Source: Pseudomonas viridiflava
GTDB taxonomy: Bacteria > Pseudomonadota > Gammaproteobacteria > Pseudomonadales > Pseudomonadaceae
Assembly: GCF_900583165.1 (NCBI RefSeq)
Contig: NZ_UTKY01000031.1
Coordinates: 1 to 64,000, forward strand
DNA length: 64,000 nt
Reading direction: 5' to 3'
Shown here: positions 20,287 to 29,603 of the stretch, piece by piece
Position numbering within the stretch: position 1 is the stretch's first letter
Layout of the letters: every line of letters starts with the position of its first letter
Program-made: the position numbers and the translations under genes
The notes under the pieces: model-generated
What the model was told of the DNA's origin: nothing
The model's input: only the letters and a program-made list of their open reading frames with translations
Database searches by the model: none

Positions 20287-21186
20287 ATGGACAGAGCGTT
20301 GGAGATGCAGGTGTTCTGCACCGTGGTCGACAAAGGTACTTTCGTAGGCGCGGCCGACACCCTGGAAATGTCCAAGGCGGCCATCTCGCGTTATGTGAGT
20401 GCCCTTGAGGAACGCCTGGGGGCGCGGCTGCTGCATCGCACCACGCGCAAGCTCTCGCTGACGGAGGAGGGTAGGCAGTTCTACCATCAGGCACGGGAGG
20501 TGCTGGCGCTGATGGATCAGGCAGAGGAGGCTGTATCGTCTGCAGCCCCGGAACCCAGCGGTGTGTTGCGGGTGAATGCGCCGGTCAGTTTCGGCGTTTT
20601 GCACCTTGCGCCGCTGTGGGGGGCGTTTATGAGTGCGCACCCGAACGTTGAGTTGGATATCAGTTTGAATGACCGTTTGGTAGACCTGGTGGATGAGGGC
20701 TTCGACGCTGCGATACGCATTGCGCGCATGGAGAATTCATCGCTGGTTGGGCGGCGGCTGGCAGGCACGCGCATGTGCCTGTGTGCGTCGCCCGATTACC
20801 TGGCGAGCCATCCCCCGCTGCGTACACTGGCGGACCTGGCTGAACACGGCGTCATCGCCTATACCAACTTTGCGACGGGCAATGACTGGCAATTCGACGG
20901 GCCCGATGGCCGCGTCAGCGTGCGCACCCGGTCGAGCGTGCGCTGCAACAATGGCGATACGTGCCGCAGTATCGCCCTTGCGGGTGGGGGCATTGCCTTG
21001 CAGCCAAGCTTTATGGTCGGTGAGGATTTACGCAGCGGAGCCCTGGTGGAAATCTTGCCTGAATACCGCTCCATCGAGTTGGGCATTTACGTGGTTTATC
21101 CCACGCGCAAGCACCTGGCGAGCAAGGTGCGGGCACTGATCAGCTTTTTGGCTGAACGGTTCGCCGATCCCGAGTGGGAGCGCTAG
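20287..21186 (+). CDS. LysR-family regulator divergent from the DoxX operon
   Basis: 299 residues. HTH: GTFVGAADTLEMSKAAISRYVSALEERLG. Effector domain begins LRVNAPVSFGVLHLAPLW, a CrgA-like subgroup. The ATG at 20287 is preferred over a TTG nine codons earlier because it opens directly into the HTH. Its divergent placement indicates control of the reductase-dioxygenase-esterase-DoxX operon. Confidence 0.87.
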   Translation: MDRALEMQVFCTVVDKGTFVGAADTLEMSKAAISRYVSALEERLGARLLHRTTRKLSLTEEGRQFYHQAREVLALMDQAEEAVSSAAPEPSGVLRVNAPVSFGVLHLAPLWGAFMSAHPNVELDISLNDRLVDLVDEGFDAAIRIARMENSSLVGRRLAGTRMCLCASPDYLASHPPLRTLADLAEHGVIAYTNFATGNDWQFDGPDGRVSVRTRSSVRCNNGDTCRSIALAGGGIALQPSFMVGEDLRSGALVEILPEYRSIELGIYVVYPTRKHLASKVRALISFLAERFADPEWER

Positions 21187-21205
21187 AGGGTTTAATTGGC
21201 GCGCA

Positions 21206-22159
21206 TCAGGACCGCTGCAAGAAACTGTGCAGGTCCGCGGCAAACTTTTGCGGATTCTTGAACGCCAGAAAGTGGTCGCCCTGTTCGGCTTTGTCGTACA
21301 CATGCAGTACCGAATCGCGGATCACTGAATTCATCCACTTCTGACTGTCCAGCCAGTCACTGTATTCCCCGGTGAATATCGCGGTGGGCACGTCGATCTT
21401 GGTTTGGATGACGTCTCGCCAATCGTTGGTGACATGATCGAAAAGCACCAATCCGGTGAACGCCATGTCGTCGTTTATGGCCGCCTGGACCAAGCTGATT
21501 GCATTGTGAAAATAAGGTGAGTCGAGTGCCATAGCGCGTTCGAGTACGCGCGTTCGTGAAACCAACTGGTTGGTCGGGGTCATGTTCACATAGGAGTCGA
21601 TCATGCGCTCCGGTGATGTGGTGAAAGCCCCGGCATCCAGCCGCTGTTGTTCAGTCCAATCGGCGTGACAGTAGACTGAAGGTGCCTGGTCGATGATGCT
21701 CAGGGTGCGAATACCTTGGGTTCCGAACAGATCGATGTACGCCCACATCACCGACGCCCCCATCGACCAACCGCAATAGTGTGCCTCAGGCAAACCCAAG
21801 TGCTCGGCAAACTCTTTGACGTCCATGGCATAGCGGGAAATGCGATTACCCGACGCGGTTTTTTCGGAGAAGCCCTGGTTGCGCACATCCAGCACGTAGA
21901 CGTGATAGTGCTTGCTGAGGATATGCATGAGGTGGAAATACATCGCACCGTTGGCCGACCAACCCGGGATAAAAATTAACGGTTGCCCTTCACCTGCTTC
22001 CCAATACGCCAGATTGACGCGGTCACTAGTACTGAAGCTGCTGACTTTAAGGTCGGGAAAGTCCGAGGTGCGGAAGGCCTGGCCGATGATTTCGTGGGGA
22101 AAGTAAAAGTCTTCGCCGAGCAGGGCTGGGAGCGATTGCTTGATCAGGGGGTACTTCAC
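21206..22159 (-). CDS. Alpha/beta hydrolase
   Basis: 317 residues from a GTG preceded by AGGA; an open frame continues upstream to 22369 but would invade the divergent LysR promoter. Nucleophile elbow is GWSMGAS, preceded by the oxyanion region LIFIPGWSANG, with a catalytic His in GDHFLAF. It resembles ester or C-C bond hydrolases. The divergent LysR at 22266 is its probable regulator. Substrate unknown; the start is less certain than the identity. Confidence 0.82.
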   Translation of the reverse strand: MKYPLIKQSLPALLGEDFYFPHEIIGQAFRTSDFPDLKVSSFSTSDRVNLAYWEAGEGQPLIFIPGWSANGAMYFHLMHILSKHYHVYVLDVRNQGFSEKTASGNRISRYAMDVKEFAEHLGLPEAHYCGWSMGASVMWAYIDLFGTQGIRTLSIIDQAPSVYCHADWTEQQRLDAGAFTTSPERMIDSYVNMTPTNQLVSRTRVLERAMALDSPYFHNAISLVQAAINDDMAFTGLVLFDHVTNDWRDVIQTKIDVPTAIFTGEYSDWLDSQKWMNSVIRDSVLHVYDKAEQGDHFLAFKNPQKFAADLHSFLQRS

Positions 22160-22265
22160 GGTCCAATCCTGTGTCGATTCAAATGACGGTCGAGCGACGA
22201 TAGGGCTTGGACAGTTCGAGGATAAATACCCAAAATGCCGGAACATTCGAAACGGATCATTGGTA

Positions 22266-23174
22266 ATGGATCGTCTGAGCAGTATGGCGGCATTTGTCAA
22301 AGCCGTTGAAATGGGGTCATTCAGTGCCGCGGGTGATGCGTTGCAGATGTCGGCGCAATTGATCGGCAAGCACGTGCATCATCTTGAGCAGCACCTCGGT
22401 GTGCGCTTGCTCAACCGTACTACGCGCAGGCAAAGCCTCACCGACTTCGGCCGCGAGTTTTACGAGCGTTGCAAATTCATCCTGGCCGAAGTTGAAACCG
22501 CCGAAAACCTGGCAGCGCATACCCAGGCTGCGCCAAGCGGACGACTGCGCATTAACGCGCCCGTCAGTTTTGGTATGCAGTCCCTTTCGCCCTGCCTGCC
22601 GGCCTATATGGAGGCCAATCCTCAGGTGAGCGTAGAACTGAGCCTGGCCAATAGTGCAGTCGATCTGATCGATGAGGGCTTTGATGTGGTGTTCAGAGTC
22701 GGGGTGTTGGCCGACAGTGGCTTGGTTGCCAAGGCACTGGCACCTTACAGGCTAGTGTTGTGCGCCGCGCCGTCTTACCTTGAAGGCAAGACCCCGATAG
22801 AGACGCCTTGGGACCTGCAGAATCATGAGTGCCTGGGGTTTTCCCACACTGAGTTGCGCACGCATTGGACGTTCAATGGGCCTGAAGGAACCGTCGTTGT
22901 TCCCGTCGGCAGCCGGTTCATGGCCGATCACGGCGAACCGCTGCTGTGCGCCGCCCTGGCGGGGCTGGGGATACTCCTCCAGCCAGTGGAACTGGTGCGA
23001 AAATCGCTTCTTGCTGGGGCGCTCGTCACATTACTGCCGGATTACCCGCCACCCATTCGCCCTTTGCACGTGCTGTACGCCCCCGACCGCCAGCTCACCC
23101 CCAAGCTGCGCAGTTTCCTTGACTTCGCCATGCAGAACTTCGGTGCCGACTCCGTAGAACCTGAGTCCTTTTGA
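22266..23174 (+). CDS. LysR-family regulator divergent from the alpha/beta hydrolase
   Basis: 302 residues starting MDRLSSMAAFVKAVEMGSF. HTH SFSAAGDALQMSAQLIGKHVHHLEQHLG; effector domain LRINAPVSFGMQSLSPCL. It belongs to the same CrgA-like subgroup as the gene at 20287. The 106-bp gap to the hydrolase start is a typical shared divergent promoter. Confidence 0.87.
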   Translation: MDRLSSMAAFVKAVEMGSFSAAGDALQMSAQLIGKHVHHLEQHLGVRLLNRTTRRQSLTDFGREFYERCKFILAEVETAENLAAHTQAAPSGRLRINAPVSFGMQSLSPCLPAYMEANPQVSVELSLANSAVDLIDEGFDVVFRVGVLADSGLVAKALAPYRLVLCAAPSYLEGKTPIETPWDLQNHECLGFSHTELRTHWTFNGPEGTVVVPVGSRFMADHGEPLLCAALAGLGILLQPVELVRKSLLAGALVTLLPDYPPPIRPLHVLYAPDRQLTPKLRSFLDFAMQNFGADSVEPESF

Positions 23175-23309
23175 AACAGGCTGTTGTAGATCACCAACCG
23201 GAATTGACATTTATCCAGGAGCGGCTAAGCCATACAGTGGCCGCTTTGTTTTCTACATAACGGTAGGAACTGATGGCGGGCATAAGGCCCGTACATTCTT
23301 GATGGAGAA

Positions 23310-24107
23310 ATGATGAATATCCAACTGAAGACGAAACGCGCACTGGTTACCGCTTCGACTGGCGGCATCGGTTTTGCGGTGGCCAAGGGGCTTGCCGAGG
23401 CAGGCGCCGCCGTCGTCGTCAATGGTCGCAGTGAAGGCTCAGTGAATGCAGCGGTTGCCCGTCTGCTGGCAGAAGTGCCGGGGGCCAGTATCAGTGGTGT
23501 GGCGGCAGACCTAAGCACCGCGCCAGGGGTGGCAACCTTGTTGGCCGGTATCAGTGATATCGACATTTTGGTAAACAACGCCGGTATTTACGAGCCGCTG
23601 GATTTCTTCGAAGCCGGCGATGACGTGTGGGACGATTACTGGAATACCAACGTGATGTCAGGCGTTCGCTTGAGCCGTGCGTTGCTGCCCGCCATGGTTG
23701 ATCGCGGATGGGGGAGGGTGGTGTTCGTTGCGTCCGAGTCGGCACGCAACATTCCTGCGGACATGATTCACTATGGCGTTTCCAAGACAGCCCAATTGGC
23801 ACTGGCCCGAGGGTTGGCCAAACGCGTAGCTGGCAGTGGTGTGACGGTCAATAGCGTGCTGCCAGGCCCTACGCTGTCTGACGGCGTCGCCGACATGATG
23901 AAGGACGAAGTCGAGAGCACCGGAAAATCCCTTGAAGCGGTGGTCGCCGAATTTGTCATGGCGCATCGCCCAAGCTCGATCATCCAACGCGCCGCCAGCG
24001 TTGAGGAAGTGGCTAACATGATTGTCTATGTCTGCTCTACCCAGGCATCGGCCACCACCGGCGCTTCATTGAGAGTCGATGGTGGTGTGGTAGACGATAT
24101 CGTCTGA
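23310..24107 (+). CDS. SDR-family oxidoreductase
   Basis: 265 residues. The cofactor loop reads TASTGGIG (Ala-Ser in place of the common Gly-Ala), NNAG is present, and the catalytic region has Ser in VFVASES with YGVSK near residue 156. Behind a TGGAGAA ribosome site. It stands alone between two LysR genes; either could regulate it. Substrate unknown. Confidence 0.85.
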   Translation: MMNIQLKTKRALVTASTGGIGFAVAKGLAEAGAAVVVNGRSEGSVNAAVARLLAEVPGASISGVAADLSTAPGVATLLAGISDIDILVNNAGIYEPLDFFEAGDDVWDDYWNTNVMSGVRLSRALLPAMVDRGWGRVVFVASESARNIPADMIHYGVSKTAQLALARGLAKRVAGSGVTVNSVLPGPTLSDGVADMMKDEVESTGKSLEAVVAEFVMAHRPSSIIQRAASVEEVANMIVYVCSTQASATTGASLRVDGGVVDDIV

Positions 24108-24174
24108 CAGGGCTTAAAGGCTGGCGGGACACGTATGGATTCGAAAGTGCCCGCCCATGTCGAGCCGCTGTGGC

Positions 24175-25047
24175 TCAACCTTTCAACGACATGCCCAAGC
24201 CAATAGGCTCGAGTAATTGCACGATCAGCTCTGCGGTGTTGCGCACCACTTGGTCATTACGGCGGTCCGGGTGCATGGCGACCCAAATGTCGAGTTCAAG
24301 CATTGATCGCTGGCTCTGTAGCCTGACCAGACGATCGTCATTGTCACCGATAAAACACGGTAATCCTGCAACGCCGACGCCGGTGCACGCGGCCTCGTAT
24401 TGGTGGCTTAAATCTGTGACCTCGCAGACAACGCGTCTCGGACCGATCAATTTGTAAAGCCAACGCTTATGGGCAAAGTCACCTTGCCGATCAGTGTAGC
24501 CAACGAATTCCCATTTGTCCTCATCCAGCGCATTGGCGTAACCAGCCGCCGCGTACAGCGCAAACTGCATCAGCCCGACCTTTCTGGTGATGTCGGTATC
24601 TTCTACAGGTGGCGAAAGACGCAATGCCAGGTCAGCTTCGAGGCGGGCCAGAGATACAAAGTGCGGTTCGCTAAGAATAGATAGCTGCACCTGTGGAAAC
24701 TTCGCGCAGAGCTCAGCCAGGTTAGGTGTGAGCAAATGCCTTGCCAGGACAGGTGGTGCAGTGATGGTGACGTTGGTCCGCACAGCCGACTTGGATGACG
24801 AGCATTTGCGTTCCACCGCGAATGCCTTGGCTTCAATGTCCAATACGTCCTGCAGTATCTGCTGACCTATTTCTGTTAGGCGCGACTCGCGAGAGAGCCG
24901 GTCGACCAGACGCACATTGAGTTGGGCTTCTAAGGCCGCTAGCCGCCGACTCACTGTGGCTTGGTTCACATTGAGTGTACGTGCAGCCCCCGAAAGGCTG
25001 CCGGCCGTGGCAATTGCCAAAAAGAAACGCAGATCTTCCCAGTCCAT
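24175..25047 (-). CDS. LysR-family regulator divergent from MFS exporter
   Basis: 290 residues opening MDWEDLRFFLAIATAG. HTH SLSGAARTLNVNQATVSRRLAALEAQL. The effector domain starts at VTITAPPVLARHLLTP. It is divergent from the MFS gene at 25148 across about 100 bp, so probably controls it and the CMD-family gene behind it. Confidence 0.87.
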   Translation of the reverse strand: MDWEDLRFFLAIATAGSLSGAARTLNVNQATVSRRLAALEAQLNVRLVDRLSRESRLTEIGQQILQDVLDIEAKAFAVERKCSSSKSAVRTNVTITAPPVLARHLLTPNLAELCAKFPQVQLSILSEPHFVSLARLEADLALRLSPPVEDTDITRKVGLMQFALYAAAGYANALDEDKWEFVGYTDRQGDFAHKRWLYKLIGPRRVVCEVTDLSHQYEAACTGVGVAGLPCFIGDNDDRLVRLQSQRSMLELDIWVAMHPDRRNDQVVRNTAELIVQLLEPIGLGMSLKG

Positions 25048-25147
25048 GAACCATGCTTTTATGCATTGAATGTTTGCGAATACTAGTATTTACGCATGGC
25101 AAGTCAAGCGCTACCGTTTGCCCATCAACTCACAGCGACCGCCAATC

Positions 25148-26527
25148 ATGTCCAGCGCACCCTCCAAAAATACATCCTTGGTAGCGATCCAGATCGCGGC
25201 CTGTCTTGGTTTTCTAGTCGTCCAACTTGACGTTAGCGTGGTTAACGTTGGTTTGGGAGCATTGAAAATCGCATTCGATACAGACCTTACAGGCCTGCAA
25301 TGGGTGATCAACAGTTATGCGCTTGCATTCTCGGCGCTGCTGATTTTGGGAGGCGCAGGCGGTGACAAGTTCGGTGCCAAAACTGTGTTCGCGTCAGGCT
25401 TTGCGGTCTTCACTCTCGCATCCGTAGGCTGCGCCCTGTCCGACAGCATGGGCATGCTGATAGGTATGCGCATTATCCAAGGAGTGGGGGCCGCTTTCCT
25501 GGTACCCACCTCACTCACATTGATACGGCTGGCATTTGAGGACCCTGCTAAAAGGCGTTCCGCTGTGGCGGCGTGGGGTGCCTGTGGAGGCATCGCTTTG
25601 GCCGCGGGGCCTATAGTGGGAGGTCTGCTGATCGAGTCGCTGGGCTGGCCAAGTGTGTTTTTGCTTAACGTCCCCCTCGGCTTGATTGCCATCGGTTTGA
25701 TCATCCGATATGCACCATCCTCTCCTCGGGTCGATAAGAAAGTAGACATTCCAGGGCAAGTCAGCATCGGGATTTTACTGGCGTCTCTGACCTATGCACT
25801 GACTGAATCAAGTTCCAAGGGTTGGGGGACTGAAACGTTTTCAATTCTGGCAATGGCCGTGTTCTGCGCGGTGGCGTTCGTTTTGATTGAACGACGTGCA
25901 TCAGATCCCATGCTTCCAGGCCGACTGGCCCGGAACAAAACGTTGGCAACTACTGCATTGGCCGGCGCTGCCATCAATTTCACTTTCTATGGCACCGTTT
26001 TTGTATTCAGCATCTACTTTCAGTCGTTCTTGCATTACGACGCGTTCAGGACGGGGCTGGCGTTCATACCGCTGACGGCAGTGCTGACCCTCTCCACGAT
26101 GATCTCGTCTCGGATCGCCAGGTATGTGAGCGCTCAGCGCATCATTACCATCGGTTTCCTGATCCAGGCAGCCGGCTTCGTGGCGTTGGCCCGCGTCACG
26201 CCTGAGACATCGCTGTGGTACCTGAATATTGCCTTGATGGTCGTAGGTATTGGTAGCGCGTCATCCGTGCCCTCGATCACCAATTCGATGCTTTCGTCGG
26301 TGTCTTCGCATGACGCCGGTATTGCCTCGGGATTGATGGCGTCCGCCAGACAGTTGGGCGGTGTCATCGGCGTTGCCGTGTTTGGGGGGATGATCACCAG
26401 CACCGAGCCCGCTGCGTTTTCCGCAGGGTTATCGACGGCAATGATAGTGTCTGCGGTCGTTCTGACCGCTTGCATCGCCGTGAATCACTGGGTGAACCAG
26501 GCGACCAGGTCGCCCGTAAACGGCTGA
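25148..26527 (+). CDS. MFS transporter, DHA2 (EmrB/QacA-type, 14 TM) family
   Basis: 459 residues from the ATG at 25148; an earlier in-frame ATG at 25070 would add a hydrophilic leader. First helix IAACLGFLVVQLDVSVVNVGLG has the DHA2 motif D1 aspartate, and motif A-like GDKFGAKTVF follows. About 14 hydrophobic segments. It is an inner-membrane proton-driven exporter of drugs or metabolites. The next gene is 46 bp away, likely co-transcribed. Confidence 0.85.
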   Translation: MSSAPSKNTSLVAIQIAACLGFLVVQLDVSVVNVGLGALKIAFDTDLTGLQWVINSYALAFSALLILGGAGGDKFGAKTVFASGFAVFTLASVGCALSDSMGMLIGMRIIQGVGAAFLVPTSLTLIRLAFEDPAKRRSAVAAWGACGGIALAAGPIVGGLLIESLGWPSVFLLNVPLGLIAIGLIIRYAPSSPRVDKKVDIPGQVSIGILLASLTYALTESSSKGWGTETFSILAMAVFCAVAFVLIERRASDPMLPGRLARNKTLATTALAGAAINFTFYGTVFVFSIYFQSFLHYDAFRTGLAFIPLTAVLTLSTMISSRIARYVSAQRIITIGFLIQAAGFVALARVTPETSLWYLNIALMVVGIGSASSVPSITNSMLSSVSSHDAGIASGLMASARQLGGVIGVAVFGGMITSTEPAAFSAGLSTAMIVSAVVLTACIAVNHWVNQATRSPVNG

Positions 26528-26573
26528 CTCCCAGCTATCTCTGACTTACTGGCCTCAACTCAAAGGAGTTTTT

Positions 26574-27158
26574 ATGACGCAGCTTACCGGCTCGAATGAC
26601 AGAGTCAGCTCGAAGGTCGACATTGACTACCCGGACTTCACACAGTTACCCACCCATGTGCAGGAAAAGTTTGAGAGGCTGCCAACGAAGGTCAACTTTT
26701 TCCGGATGCTCGGTCATAGCCCGGGCGCATTCAATCCGATCATCGATTTGACCAATGCGATATTCAAGGATCTGACGATTTCCGACTATCACAAGGAGCT
26801 GATGGTTTTACTCACGGCTGCACACGAAAACGTTGCCTATGAGTGGGAGCAGCATGTCTCCATCGCTCAAGTTGCGGGTGTTCGTCAGGACCAGTTTATT
26901 GCCATCGCAGAGGGTAGCCTGGAGGATATCCATGCTTTTAAAGACGACGAGCGAGTGCTGCTGCGGTTTGGTCACGCTATTCTTGCGAAAGGTAAAGCAC
27001 CGGGCGTTCTGTTCAAGCACGCCTTGGAGCACTTTTCTCTCCAGGAATTAAGCGATGCAATTATCGTGATTGGCTACTATCGGATGTTGTCAGGCTATAT
27101 CCAAACGTTCGATATCGCGATTGACGCACAAAAGGACGGAAGTTGGATCAAGGGCTGA
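26574..27158 (+). CDS. Carboxymuconolactone decarboxylase (CMD/AhpD-like) family protein
   Basis: 194 residues, alpha-helical CMD domain: LPTKVNFFRMLGHSP, then YHKELMVLLTAAHENVAYEWEQHVSIAQVAGV, the family core. The CxxC of AhpD peroxidases is absent (YEWEQH instead), so a peroxidase role is unlikely. It has a good AAAGGAG site. Co-transcription with the MFS gene is probable. Confidence 0.85.
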   Translation: MTQLTGSNDRVSSKVDIDYPDFTQLPTHVQEKFERLPTKVNFFRMLGHSPGAFNPIIDLTNAIFKDLTISDYHKELMVLLTAAHENVAYEWEQHVSIAQVAGVRQDQFIAIAEGSLEDIHAFKDDERVLLRFGHAILAKGKAPGVLFKHALEHFSLQELSDAIIVIGYYRMLSGYIQTFDIAIDAQKDGSWIKG

Positions 27159-27172
27159 AGTAGATGCACAGG

Positions 27173-27205
27173 CTGCGCATGCCCGGATAAACCGGACATG
27201 CGCAG
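27173..27205. terminator. Bidirectional hairpin between CMD and nitroreductase genes
   Basis: CTGCGCATGCCCGG and CCGGACATGCGCAG pair over 14 positions with a single mismatch around ATAAA. It lies between convergent genes, with no T-run. Confidence 0.6.
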
Positions 27206-27212
27206 CGGCAGA

Positions 27213-27827
27213 TCATACCAACTGCAATACGTCGTTCACGGCTTTACGCGGCTTTTGTGGCCAGTTGGCTGCGCCCGGGTAGCCAACGGTGATCAACATC
27301 ACCGGTACTTCTTCATCGGAGAGACCAAACTCCTTGGCCACTGCGGCCTGATCAAAACCGATCATGGGCGTCGAAACCAGGCCTTGGCCCTTGGCGGCCA
27401 ACATCAGGGTCATCGCCGCGAGTGAGCCAGAGCGAATGGCTTCGTCGCGCTGCAATTGAGCGTTTTCCTGGTACATGCCTTGCGCCGCACCTACCCACAT
27501 GTCGTAGATCGCCTGGTCAATGATTCCGGCGTCCAGGGTTGGCTTCAAGGCTGCCGGCAGGGTTACATGCGGGTTCAGGGTGCCGCAGACAATAAAGGTC
27601 ACGGCGGCATCCATGACCTTTTGCTGGCCGAAAGCCAATGGCAGTAGACGCGCTTTGGCTTCGGTGCTGCGCACGGCCAAAAACTTCCAGTTTTGCAGGT
27701 TAAAGGCGGAGGGCGCGTGGGTGGCCAGGTTGACCAGTTCGGCGACCTGGGCGTCCGTCAACGAACGTTCAGTGTCGTAGCTGTTGGCGGAGATGCGGGA
27801 CTTAATAACTTCAGCGATAGCGGACAT
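27213..27827 (-). CDS. Nitroreductase-family protein
   Basis: 204 residues. VIKSRISANSYDTERSLTDAQVAELVNLATHAPSAFNLQNWKF is the FMN-binding opening of the family, and LMLAAKGQGLVSTPMIGFD with GYP near the end are typical. FMN-dependent, NAD(P)H-using reductases of nitroaromatics or quinones. The start at 27827 is chosen because upstream residues do not match the family. Probably in one unit with the monooxygenase and tautomerase upstream. Confidence 0.87.
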   Translation of the reverse strand: MSAIAEVIKSRISANSYDTERSLTDAQVAELVNLATHAPSAFNLQNWKFLAVRSTEAKARLLPLAFGQQKVMDAAVTFIVCGTLNPHVTLPAALKPTLDAGIIDQAIYDMWVGAAQGMYQENAQLQRDEAIRSGSLAAMTLMLAAKGQGLVSTPMIGFDQAAVAKEFGLSDEEVPVMLITVGYPGAANWPQKPRKAVNDVLQLV

Positions 27828-27897
27828 GATGGTCTCTGTGCGGGATAGGTTTGCGCAGGACACGGTTGTCACTCTTGAGCCTGCGCCTTGTTTCAAC

Positions 27898-28251
27898 TCA
27901 GCGGCTGAAACCGTCGAACGGGGTCATGTAAACGGCGCCGAACGGGTCCAGGCGCTTGCGGATTTCGGCGTCGGGCGTGCCGTAGACCACGAGGCTGGTG
28001 ATGGTGCACAGCTCCAGGAAACGTTGGCCGAACGGCGCGAATGTGGTGTCGACATGGCTGACCACGGCATCCACGTTATAGCGCTCAAGGATGTGCACGG
28101 TGCTGTCGTCTTCATTGACGCTGTATTCGTACACCAATGTGCCAGGTTCGGCGCGGGTAGCGGCAACGATGGTGGCGATCAGTGCTTTGAATTCAGCGAA
28201 CTCTGCGGGTTTGACCGCAAGGGAGAACAGGCAGGAAATATGGGGATGCAT
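27898..28251 (-). CDS. Putative quinol monooxygenase (ABM domain)
   Basis: 117 residues from an ATG behind CCGGAGA. One antibiotic-biosynthesis-monooxygenase ferredoxin-like fold: FKALIATIVAATRAEPGTLVYEYSVNEDDSTVHILERY is the YgiN-type core. These small cofactor-free enzymes oxidise quinols to quinones. Lies between tautomerase and nitroreductase, which suggests a small quinone-handling operon. Confidence 0.82.
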   Translation of the reverse strand: MHPHISCLFSLAVKPAEFAEFKALIATIVAATRAEPGTLVYEYSVNEDDSTVHILERYNVDAVVSHVDTTFAPFGQRFLELCTITSLVVYGTPDAEIRKRLDPFGAVYMTPFDGFSR

Positions 28252-28337
28252 GGGGGTGGTCTCCGGCAGGTTTACGACAAATACCTGCACGGCAGCATCG
28301 CTGGATCAGCCGGTGCATGCGGTGCAGGTCAGGGGCG

Positions 28338-28535
28338 TCAAGACTTTTCGGGTGCTTCCCCGAATAGCTTGCCGGCGCCGGCCCAATCCGATGCGGCTAC
28401 GTCTTCGAAAATCACGTAGATGTAATTGGCATCGGTACCGGTGTGTTTAACGATGCTTTCGGTGATATCAGCTGCAACAGCAGCTTTCTGCGCATGTTCT
28501 TTACCTTCGAACCAGCTCACACGTACGACGGGCAT
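28338..28535 (-). CDS. 4-oxalocrotonate tautomerase-family protein
   Basis: 65 residues, the usual subunit size. The start at 28535 leaves Pro as residue 2 (MPVVRVSWFEG), which becomes the catalytic N-terminal proline after Met removal, and it has AGAAGGAA upstream; an ATG seven codons earlier would bury that proline. Tautomerases convert enol and keto acids. Divergent from the LysR at 28686. Confidence 0.87.
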   Translation of the reverse strand: MPVVRVSWFEGKEHAQKAAVAADITESIVKHTGTDANYIYVIFEDVAASDWAGAGKLFGEAPEKS

Positions 28536-28685
28536 GATGTATTCCTTCTGGGACATTGATCTGGAAGAGGTGCACGAAATGCACCGTTGTCTGACTGGAA
28601 TCCATCGTACTGTTGAATGAGGTGGCGATAAACGGCCTACAACTATAATCTGGGTAGATCAAAACTCTACAATGATGGGTGTGGC

Positions 28686-29588
28686 ATGGTTCCTATCGAT
28701 TCCTTCCAAGGCGTGATCACCTTCGTTGTGGCGGCGCGCTCCTCCAGCTTTACCCAGGCAGCCGAGCGATTGGGGTTGTCCAAATCTGCTGTGGGCAAGG
28801 CCATCGCGCGCTTGGAAGAACGGCTGGGCACGCAGTTGTTCCATCGCACCACCCGCAGGATTTCCCTTACCGCCGATGGCGAGGCCTACTTCGCAGCCTG
28901 CTCCACGGCGCTGGAAGAAATTGGTACCGCTGAAAGCGGGCTGGGCCCCGGTGGCGGTGAACCCTCGGGCCGCTTGCGGGTGGATATTCCGGTGGCGTTT
29001 GGACGCCGGGTCGTCGCGCCACTGTTGTTTGAGATCGCCAACAAATACCCGGCGCTTCAATTGAGCCTGACGTTTTCCGATCACTTGGTGGACCCGTTTG
29101 AAGAAGGTATCGATTTGTTGGTGCGCTTCGGCGAGTTGCAGGACACCAGCGGCCTGGTAGCACGGCGATTGACCCGTCAACGCTGGGCTGTCTGTGCGTC
29201 ACCTGGCTACCTTGCGCGCTTCGGAACCCCGCAAACCCTGGAAGAGCTGACCCAGCATCGCTGCATCGTCGGTCATCGGCGCGGCCAGCCGCTTTCATGG
29301 CGAGTGATGCAAGCGGGTAAAACCGTGCGTTACGCGCCCCCTTCAACCCATCAGATTGGCGATGGCGAAGCCATGATTCTGGCCGCCGTGGCGGGTACGG
29401 GCTTATGCCAAATGCCGCGTAGCCTGTTCCAGGATGATATCGAGGCGGGCAGGCTGGTCGAGGTGTTGCAAGCCTATGAGCCTGAAGCGGTTGATGTACA
29501 TGCGGTGTGGCCCAAAGTGTCGCACCTGCGCCCCAAGGTTCGGTATGTGGTCGACGAGTTGGTCAAGTTGTGTGCGCATTGGCAGTAA
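28686..29588 (+). CDS. LysR-family regulator divergent from tautomerase/quinol monooxygenase/nitroreductase
   Basis: 300 residues. HTH SFTQAAERLGLSKSAVGKAIARLEERLG; effector domain LRVDIPVAFGRRVVAPLL. The recognition helix SKSAVGKA is nearly the same as that of the LysR at 16644 (SSSAVGKA), placing the two in one subgroup. About 150 bp from the tautomerase start, so it likely controls that operon. Confidence 0.87.
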   Translation: MVPIDSFQGVITFVVAARSSSFTQAAERLGLSKSAVGKAIARLEERLGTQLFHRTTRRISLTADGEAYFAACSTALEEIGTAESGLGPGGGEPSGRLRVDIPVAFGRRVVAPLLFEIANKYPALQLSLTFSDHLVDPFEEGIDLLVRFGELQDTSGLVARRLTRQRWAVCASPGYLARFGTPQTLEELTQHRCIVGHRRGQPLSWRVMQAGKTVRYAPPSTHQIGDGEAMILAAVAGTGLCQMPRSLFQDDIEAGRLVEVLQAYEPEAVDVHAVWPKVSHLRPKVRYVVDELVKLCAHWQ

Positions 29589-29603
29589 AGGCTGCACGCA
29601 CCG

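Noticed and set aside
22160..22369. N-terminal extension of the alpha/beta hydrolase
   Set aside because: It would overlap the divergent LysR gene and its promoter; a GTG with AGGA at 22159 starts at the family-like region.
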